DNA of 64,000 nt from Trema orientale (lineage: Eukaryota > Streptophyta > Magnoliopsida > Rosales > Cannabaceae). The notes beneath the pieces were generated by a model. That model did not search any database, was not told where the DNA came from, and saw only the letters and a program-made list of their open reading frames with translations. Location: assembly GCA_002914845.1 (NCBI GenBank), contig JXTC01000114.1, positions 445,889-509,888 of the forward strand, written 5' to 3'. The position numbers and the translations under genes were made by a program. This document shows positions 56,487 through 64,000 of this stretch, one piece after another; position 1 is the first letter of the stretch; every line of letters starts with the position of its first letter.

Positions 56487-56810
56487 GGTGTGACCTTCTA
56501 CAACCATACATATGATAAGGGCCCATTAGCCTATTGTCTCTCCCTTGCTTGATAAACTGGTCGTTGACCAGATTTGGGAGAGACTCATGGCTGGGTATTT
56601 CGGCAGGGTACTAAGGGAGTCAAAAGAGTGTTGAACCATAGCTCCTCTTCCTTTACTCCACTATTTTTGCAGCTTGTAGGCACCGGACAGGGAAGGGAAA
56701 ATGGTCGATCAACAGCTCAGCCCACCACACAGAGGTAATATGTTTTTGGGTTAATATGCTTTGAGTTCTAAATAGATTAATGTTAGTTGTTTCTGGTTTT
56801 TAATACAACA
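56487..56810 (+). mobile_element. Right part of the copia 5' LTR
   Basis: Matches 62496-62825 after the CCAAG insertion point and ends AATACAACA just before the primer-binding site. Confidence 0.9.
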
Positions 56811-56812
56811 AT

Positions 56813-56825
56813 TGGTACCAGAGCC
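56813..56825 (+). promoter_or_regulatory. Copia primer-binding site
   Basis: TGGTACCAGAGCC, two bases after the LTR end; it differs by one base from the plant consensus TGGTATCAGAGCC pairing with initiator-Met tRNA. Confidence 0.85.
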
Positions 56826-57253
56826 AGTCCATTTAACTTAGAGCTATTCTCTGGTTGTTTTTTATTTTTTCGGAATTTTTTGAAATTTTTTCGTGAAATA
56901 CACCCATTTTTCCGAAAATTATATTTTAGCACAAACAACCATTTTTTTACAATGAATGACAAATATGTGTTGTGGGCATCATATTCGTGGTGTTTGTACT
57001 TGCTTTGGTCGCTTTGTTTTCGGTTTTCTTAAACTGTTAAAAGCTTGAAAATGGCTGTTTTTTTGTTAATTTTTCTGCACCCTTTTGGAGCTTTGTTTCG
57101 CCAAATAAATGTTACGAAACTATTGGACATAAAATTTGGAACAAAACCCAATAAAAATTGTCGAAAGCGGAGCACCGGAGGCCAAGATATGGCCGGATCG
57201 GGTCACGCGGGTCCGAACCGTGTCGGACGACCCGGCTGAAGGTCAGGGATGAC

Positions 57254-57520
57254 TCCGTACGACGTGTCGTTTGGCCTCTGTCAGGAGAAAAACGACACGT
57301 CGTTTGGCTAACGGAGGAGCTACAGTCATTTTCTCATACAAGAAAAACGACATGTCGTTTACACTGACGCCAGTGATTGTCATTGTACGGAAACGACATG
57401 TCGTTTTGATCCACAGAGAAAACGACATGTCATTTACTAACTGCTTTCAACTGCCGTTTTGAGATAACGACACATCGTTTATTTGGCTAAGGGACAAAAC
57501 TACATATCGTTTTTGGGCCC
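57254..57520. repeat. Array of palindromic AACGACATGTCGTTT motifs
   Basis: Seven forms of a 14-16 bp palindrome (core CGACRYGTCG) lie at about 57256, 57290, 57344, 57391, 57420, 57465 and 57497, unevenly spaced (30-55 bp) and increasingly mutated to the right. They sit in the leader of the copia element, after the primer-binding site. Confidence 0.85.
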
Positions 57521-57524
57521 AGAT

Positions 57525-59239
57525 TTTCAAAAAAAAAAAAAAAAAAAAAAAGAAAAACGACAGCTTACCTTTTGGTCGCATGATTGCATGTGTAGGGACG
57601 TTTTCATCCGCAGTTTTCGAAATTTTGTTCCATTTTTTATTTCCTAATTATTTGTGTGATTATTTGTTAATTTCGGCCATTATAAAATATTTTATTAAAT
57701 TATCACACATTTTTGTGCATTATTTTTAAATAATGAATCTCACAATTTTGAATTAAATTAATTCCTTAGGCATTATTTTATGCATATTTAGGCCATCTTA
57801 AACCATGTCTGGTTATATGTTAGTATATTTAATTTAACATTACACATGGTTATATGCATATTTTGATAATTATGTCACTTTTTATTGTATGCATACTTGG
57901 TCTTGTACCATGTTTAATTATATCTTAATATTTGTAAATTAATATTACACATGGTTGTATGCATATTTTTGATAATTTTATGCCTTAAATTTCAGTTTGA
58001 AATTTTTTTTTCCATGTTATGTGGCATAATTAATTGTGAGATTGTGATAATTGTGAGAGTTTATGTACTCGCCTATCGTGAGGCTAAACTTGTTAAATTT
58101 TCGAACATAGTTGCATCAATTATTATATTCTCACTTTTGGCCAAATTTTGAGCATATTTTATTCTATATTTTGTTGTCATATGCCGTATTTTATTATTAG
58201 AAAATTCATTATAAATGATAAATAAATTTTTGGCATATTATATAGATAATTTATGAATTATTACTTATTTTTGTGCATTTTCGTGATTATTATTACTTGA
58301 TAATATAAATGCATGATTGGCCTTACTTGAATTTTGTGAGATTTTGATCGATTCTGAATGTTTCTATACTCACCTGTTGTGAGTTGAGCATGTCAGATTA
58401 TTGATAGAAAATTATGATTATTATTGTTTATTTTTCCCTTGATTGATCACAATTAATACTAAGGTCTATACGCACAATTGAGTTATCTTGTCGATAATTT
58501 TATTGTTTTGATATGATGCTTAGATTGGTGAAGGAAGTGTATTGAATGTCATGAACCGCACAATCTTTGTTGTCTTATCGATAGTGGATTGATGCATTTA
58601 GTTGTGGTATTTGGTACATGATCCTTACTTGCGTATGAGTCTTTGTTTTGCTTGAGGGACTCTAGCACACAATGATCGCGTAATTGATTGGATCATTGGG
58701 AAAGCTGAGAGGAAGAGCAAATAGTATAATCTTGGTTTTACATGCATATTATTGATATTGCTCTTAGTTATTTCCTCTAGCTTTATGCAATCCTTGTTTT
58801 TCTGCCATTTTGACGCTGAATGGGACTATTATGTTTGATGACATAGATCTCGCACCTAGGGTGATAGAGTAAATGGACTAGGCCTTGTGAGGTTGTACAA
58901 CTTCTAAATCCACTATTTGTAGTTTGTTGATGCCATGAAACTCCATAATAAGTGGGAGTATTTAAAGAGGTGTTTTTTAAGGTTAATGAGGTATTTTTGG
59001 AATAATTAGTTTATAACAACTTTTGAGGATAAGATCGCTAAGGTTTTTTCATGAAGTCTTTTGTGAGAAATTTTGGATGTTTTTTCCCTACAATGATGAG
59101 TATAGACTTTTAAGTATTTTAATTTCCACCTTTGTGATGGTACTAGTGGAATTAAAGATTGCATTGATGATGTGTTTTTCGATTATTAAGACTCATAGGA
59201 GTTGGTATGGATTATTAGGAGAACTCTTCTACCTCTAGT
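57525..59239. other. Copia interior, unrecognised AT-rich part
   Basis: Starts with a poly-A run (57529-57551). Two words near 57815-57870 and 57920-57970 (TACACATGGTT-TATGCATATTT) repeat once. The gag region should lie here but no gag domain can be recognised. Confidence 0.5.
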
Positions 59240-61620
59240 TTGTTTCGATTACATCAAGTCACGTTGCTCAGAAGGAGCAATTGATTAGAGATGAGACTTG
59301 ATTGTTATGAGAAGTAACAACTTGGATGAGTTGACAACAATGCTTGTTGGGGAAGAGGATAATATAAAGGATAGAATGTCATTGATGGAGATTAAGTTCC
59401 AACTTCTCTTAGAACAACATGTGCACTTAGTGGTAAATATTATCTTAAAGTTGATACATTAGAGATTTTTGGAATTGAAAAGTTAATTATACCACTAATG
59501 ATCCTAGATGTCTAAGAAACGAAAATCTTACATATTGTGGTATAAGAATTGGATTACGATTCTAGATTTTCAAAAGGCAAGATCAATGGTAAGATTCATA
59601 TGGTGTATTACAAGTTCCTCATCCAAGATTTTTGTGCACATGTTTGTTGCTTCAATGATTAGTAAACTATCATGGTTATAAGAGTAAGCTTGATACTTGT
59701 GCATTCTCTTTGGAATTAATCCATACAGGGTTTTTGGGACCATTAATTCCTCTGGTTATAAGAGATTATAGATGACTATCAGTCTTCATAGATAACTACT
59801 CTTTTTATGGTCATATTGAGCTTATTACTCTAAAAGTCTTGACTCATGGGAAATAGATTAAAGCGATCAAGTCTGACTATGGTGGTTATTATGAGAAATA
59901 CAATAAGACGGACTATAATCCTAGACCTTTTGCTGGATATTTCCAAGAATGTGATATTGATCGGTATTATGGATAATAATTGGATCTCCTGGATACCATA
60001 GTGTTGCAAAATGGTGTAAATCACACGTTTCTTGGTACAATGTGATATCTTTTAATGATTGATTTATGATGATTCATATATAATTAAAGGATTCTGGATT
60101 TGATTATCTGTCTCATGCCACCTAATGATGAGGTCAGATGAAGCTGTCGATTTTATTGATGTTTCTAGTACAAGTCAGGGGCAATGAGAGATTTTATTCA
60201 ATGAGGAATATTCTGTGTTATTATCTCCATTTTCTGATGTTTCCGCTGCAATTGTTTTGGCCCTATGATTGACCAAAAATATATTATCACTCGTGTTACA
60301 TCTATTGATCTGGTGATACTTAATGACTCTATATGTGAATGAAGAGATGTATTTTTTGAGAAGATCTTGGTGATTTGATATACCTGCAATGTTTGGAGAC
60401 TTTATTGTTTATTGGCAGGAACACAAGTTTTGATATTTATTATACCTTTGATATAATAGTCTACCAATGAGCCATTAGTAGTCTTCAGTTCTTATTGTGG
60501 TTGATACCATGAATGGTGAGATGAATTCCGAGTCTTTTGGAAATGTGGGGCTTGAATGAATTAGACAATATTTTTTTGACCCATTGGATGGATATGAATG
60601 TCTAAGACCAAGCGCAATTATGAGGTTTAAGTAGCAGTTATTACTGTGTTAACTTGGAACTTCATTAAATATACATGAGAACTACTTTTTGAATGAAGTT
60701 TGAGTATTTTCATGGCTTCACTGATTGGTTTTGAGATTATTGGTAATGACACCTAATTTATTAGATCCATATTTTTGGTTATGGATTGAAATTGGCATCA
60801 ACATAGTGGTATTGCATTTTTGATGAGATTGTCACCATTAGGGTGTTTTGGAAAACGTTGTTGATCAATGTGTATATGTAAAAGTGAGAGCATCTACATA
60901 TTCATGATGATATATGTTATAGATATTGTGCTCGCATTTAAAGATTCTGACATGATATGTGAGACAAATAATTATTGATTAGCCATATGGATATGAAGAA
61001 TCTCAGAAAAGCCTCGTATGTTCTAGGTATATAGGTTCTTCATATGGTTCTAATGGCATTTTTAGTTTGTCTCAAAGAACATACATTGATCAAGCTCTTT
61101 ATAGAGATCCAGTTCTGGATATTGTTGTTCTTGCTAGAAAATACTAATTCTGAAATGTGACGATTATGAAAGGCCGAAGGTCCATTAGCTTTTTTTGAGA
61201 GAGATCATGTAAGATTAGTCCCTATGCGTCTACTTTTAGCAGCCTAATGTATACTCGAGTACGCACATGCCATGACGTTGTATTTATTTTGGGCAAGCCG
61301 GTTAGGTACTTGAGTGATCCTTTTGGGTACCCAGGATCTTATCTTGTAATTAATCCATCGGCGAACCAACATTCCTGACATAGTTGGATCTTGTGACACC
61401 GAGGTTGTAGGCTGCATGGATGATAAAGGTCCATCCATATGTATATTATGATGATGGTAGGAAGAGCTGTTATATAATTTTGTGCCAATTGGACACTTAC
61501 AGCTGAGCTGTTTTGGGATTTAGTGTCAATTAGACATTTATAGCTACTTCGCCCATCGAGGCAGAATCTTTATGGCGTGTTATGAAGCTATTAATTATGA
61601 AATTTGACTGTGGAACCTTG
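59240..61620 (+). pseudogene. Highly decayed copia pol remnant
   Basis: No long frame survives, but order and wording of pol are preserved in pieces. Integrase-like: GPLIPLVIRDY and SDYGGYYEKYN (59735-59910) and SPGYHSVAKW (59990-60020). RT-like: an AMKxEM-type start (60500-60530), FDEIVTIRVFW (60815-60850), MDMKNLRKASYVLGI (60985-61030). Later PYASTFSSLMYTRVRT (61221-61270) fits the RNase H approach, and AEFVACYEA-like wording near 61560-61590 the RNase H end. The DxGGxYY and MKDLGEASYVLGI-type wording fits the Ivana/Oryco or TNT-like copia group. Many stops and shifts; non-functional. Confidence 0.7.
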
Positions 61621-62277
61621 TTTCAGTATTCAGAGTAGTTCACTTTGTTTTGAGGTTACTAAAACTTTATGGTTATGATTCCACAACTCTATCTTTTCTC
61701 TTGGAACTTGAGGAGCATTGTTAGCTCCAATTTTATTGATATACAGTTCTTTTTGTTAAAGAGAAAGTTGCAGTACCCTCATTTTTGTTTGAAAACATGC
61801 GTACAGATAACATATTGGCGAATTCACTAGGGAAAGGCTGATTTTTGTGTGTTTTTGAGAACATGCATACCATGAGGTACTGTTAGTAGCCTTAGATGTA
61901 TTGAACTAGTGAGAGTTTATCACCATCCATGTATGATGAACATATTATTGATTGATATGGATTGCTTATATTTTATATAATACATGCATGATATGGATCC
62001 TAGTCACCTTTTATGATGTGTGTACACACGTTTATTTGATGAGTGACATGTTGATTAGAGACATCCCGTTTTAGTCTCAGTATGTATAATGTTAGTAGAT
62101 CCATGTATAAAAGTTGTCGCCATGTTCTGTGGATCTCTAGCGCCTGATTGTGTATGATGTTTGTATCCTATCGATTCAGTATTATGCATGATTAGTTTTG
62201 GCTATTCATATTTGTGAGAGATTCTTATATTTTGACATATTATGGTTAAGTGAGTATTTTGTATGATTATATTGTCC
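61621..62277. other. Copia interior between pol and polypurine tract
   Basis: AT-rich, no domain recognised; the last part runs into AAGTGGGAGAA before the 3' LTR. Confidence 0.5.
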
Positions 62278-62288
62278 AAGTGGGAGAA

Positions 62289-62825
62289 TGTTGGAATATT
62301 TTGTATGGACTATAGTATAATCACTAGTAACTCACTATATATTAATTAACGCATGTTAAGGACAACTGTATTTGTATGTATAATTGATTTATATATAGTA
62401 TTACTAATTGGGCCATAATGGGATTGACCACACAATTAATATGGATGAGGCTCATAGTTTCACACTCTTTTGGACCCCTTAGCCAGTCCATTGGGCCAAG
62501 GGTATGTCCTGCTACAACCACACATATGATAAGGGCCCATTGGCCCATTGTCTCTCCCTTGCTTGATAAACTGGTCGTTGACAAGATTTGGGAGAGACTC
62601 ACGGCTACGTATTTCGGCAAGGCACTAAGGGAGTCAAGAGAGTGTTGAACCATAGCTCCTCTTCCTTTACTCCACTATTTTCGCAGCTTGTAGGCACCGG
62701 ACAGGGAAGGGAAAATGGCCGGTCAACAGCTCAGCCCACCGCACAGAGGTAATGTGTTTTTTGGGTTAATATGCTTTGAGGTCTAAATGGATTAATGTTA
62801 GTTATTTTTGGTTTTTAATACAACA
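62289..62825 (+). mobile_element. Copia 3' LTR, 537 bp
   Basis: Starts TGTTGGAATATT after the purine tract, ends AATACAACA, followed by the AAAAC duplication. Unlike the 5' LTR it has no nested insertion at CCAAGGGT (62500). Confidence 0.92.
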
Positions 62826-62830
62826 AAAAC

Positions 62831-63807
62831 TTGACAGAATATGGACCTAAGAGACTAAGATGTAGCTCTACAGAGATGAAACGTCTATTTTTCTGAATTA
62901 TACAAGGAACAAACTTGTAAACCTTCAACAAAGCTCAATCATATCAATTCAAAAAGCCTACCACTCAAAAATCAATCAATATTTATGAAATTGGCATACT
63001 AATAAGTAATAGCGTCCGTAAAACTATTTATATACAATAAGCTGTCTTCAAATTTCACCTTTTTTTCCTTGAAAACCAATTGGTGCATAAGAATATGTTG
63101 GCACTGAGAAAACAGAACATGGGGTGTTTTTTCTTTTCTTCTGTTTTTTTTTTTTTTTTTTTTGGTTCTCATTGTTAATATTATGGCTTTTTCATAGATA
63201 CCTATTTGAATAACAAAATTTTTTTAATTCAGAATGAACTTGTAACAAAGAGAAAAAGAGACAAGTAAGGGTTTTCTAATGGCCACTCAATCCCAACAAA
63301 AATAGGAACAACAAACAATTTCTGCAACAACATATTTGAACAACACAAATCGAATGTCTAGGTTCTCAAGAATCATAAAACAGAAGACTGGATGCGAGAC
63401 ACAAGCAAATGAAGCAATTGAATAAGAAAGTAAAATATAATAAAGTTTTTCTGAAAAATGTAAAATGACTAACCGTGTGCGTTAGGACCAAACCGAGCTG
63501 GTCCCTGCTTAGAACCTCTCAACCCAGTCCCCACCACTCAGCACTCTCTCTCTCTCAAAGAGTCAAAAGAAAACGTGGAAAGAGGAAATGAGGGTATTGG
63601 AGAACGAGAAGAGAAAAATAAGGAAAAGTTTAATAGGAATCTAAGTGTTGGATTCAACAACAGTTGTTGATGAGTATATTGTAGAACAAAACGATGCTGA
63701 TACTACTTTTTATAGAATTCCAAATTTGCAGGCACAAAAAGCAACATTTTACTATTCATTGGGGTTGTACTCTATTCTATTACGGTATTACACTTTATTT
63801 ATTTTAT
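62831..63807 (-). promoter_or_regulatory. Distal upstream region of UNC93 copy B
   Basis: Inverse match to 31537-32513 of copy A, including a (CT)n tract at 63545-63556 that corresponds to the GA leader tract. It holds the presumed original promoter and leader start of copy B, now 10 kb from the coding sequence. No coding frame. Confidence 0.8.
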
Positions 63808-64000
63808 CGAATAATATCATAAAAAAACCCCTCCATTTTTAGCCTCAGAAAAAAAATCTACATCTTTTCTTTAATATCAAATAAAATTTTTTATTTGTAT
63901 TTTTCTATCAAATCTTACCTGATTCATATATACAATCAAAATTAGAGTTTAAAATTATTACAAGAATATCTTTATTCATTAAATTATCTATTAGCATGAC
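63808..64000. mobile_element. Partial GGGATAATATC-family MITE at the window end
   Basis: Starts GAATAATATCATAAAAAAAC and inversely matches the right part of 30754-31536. It runs off the window, so the UNC93 duplication extends beyond 64000. Confidence 0.65.

Larger units (their letters stand above)
52757..62825 (+). mobile_element. Decayed Ty1/copia element with a nested insertion
   Basis: Bounded by TGTTGGAATATT and AATACAACA with AAAAC on both sides (52752-52756, 62826-62830). The 5' LTR is in two pieces (52757-52963 and 56487-56810) around a nested element; joined length is 531 bp, and the 3' LTR (62289-62825) is 537 bp. A primer-binding site TGGTACCAGAGCC (56813-56825) and a purine tract AAGTGGGAGAA (62278-62288) are present. 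Interior frames are ruined. The LTRs differ at roughly 6% of positions by eye, so it is moderately old. Confidence 0.92.

Noticed and set aside
57254-57520. CRISPR-like palindromic array
   Set aside because: Irregular spacing and position in a copia leader; not a prokaryotic sequence.

Overview
This is a nuclear segment of a flowering plant, most likely a eudicot; I cannot name the species. The evidence is intron-containing plant gene families (an UNC93-like carrier, a reticulon-like protein, an intronless MAPKKK-like kinase), AT-rich intergenic DNA, and dense plant-type LTR retrotransposons, MITEs, a Helitron and tRNA-derived SINEs. Four host genes look intact: UNC93-like copy A (+, 32585-34321), a reticulon-like B23 type gene (+, 37815-40852), a MAPKKK-like kinase (+, 43528-44658) and UNC93-like copy B (-, 50903-52685). 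Nearly everything else is transposon-derived or featureless AT-rich DNA.

Layout. 1-1224: end of a copia-type LTR (- strand) cut by the window edge. 1.2-8.07 kb: intergenic DNA with a 124-bp tandem duplication, a 524-bp inverted-repeat element and an unclassified LTR-like block (5.2-7.2 kb). 8.07-15.2 kb: 3' half of a Sirevirus (copia, SIRE/Maximus type). 15.2-17.2 kb: a displaced copy of the UNC93 downstream flank. 18.25-26.36 kb: a Ty3/gypsy Tat-lineage element on the - strand with matched target duplication, an internal deletion, a 112-bp tandem array and an antisense ORF with an intron. 27.4-28.2 kb: a non-autonomous Helitron. 29.16-29.6 kb: two facing copies of a small MITE, with a third at 37.3 kb. 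30.3-36.55 kb: UNC93 copy A with flanking repeats. 37.8-44.7 kb: reticulon and kinase genes. 46.8-47.6 kb: a helicase-like gene fragment and a copia fragment. 47.6-50.7 kb: 5' half of the Sirevirus on the - strand. 50.9-52.7 kb: UNC93 copy B. 52.76-62.8 kb: a decayed copia element inserted 71 bp upstream of the copy B start codon, its 5' LTR itself split by a ~3.5-kb LTR-like insertion that contains the assembly gap. 62.8-64 kb: the rest of the copy B upstream region.

The main result is structural. The two Sirevirus fragments lie 32 kb apart in opposite orientation, yet they have LTRs of equal length (1128 bp), complementary coding content meeting near the protease/GAG-pre-integrase boundary, and outer flanks that form one uninterrupted sequence at the paralogous empty site beside copy A (34488), with a shared 5-bp target duplication GAATC. 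The simplest reading is one insertion downstream of copy B, later split by a ~39.5-kb inversion (about 8.07-47.6 kb). Undoing it puts the two UNC93 genes in direct tandem. A misassembly must be excluded, since a lone N sits at 8070 next to the left junction.

I found no evidence of a new multi-gene system. The host genes do not form an evident pathway; they are neighbours in a region remodelled by tandem duplication, inversion and nested transposition.
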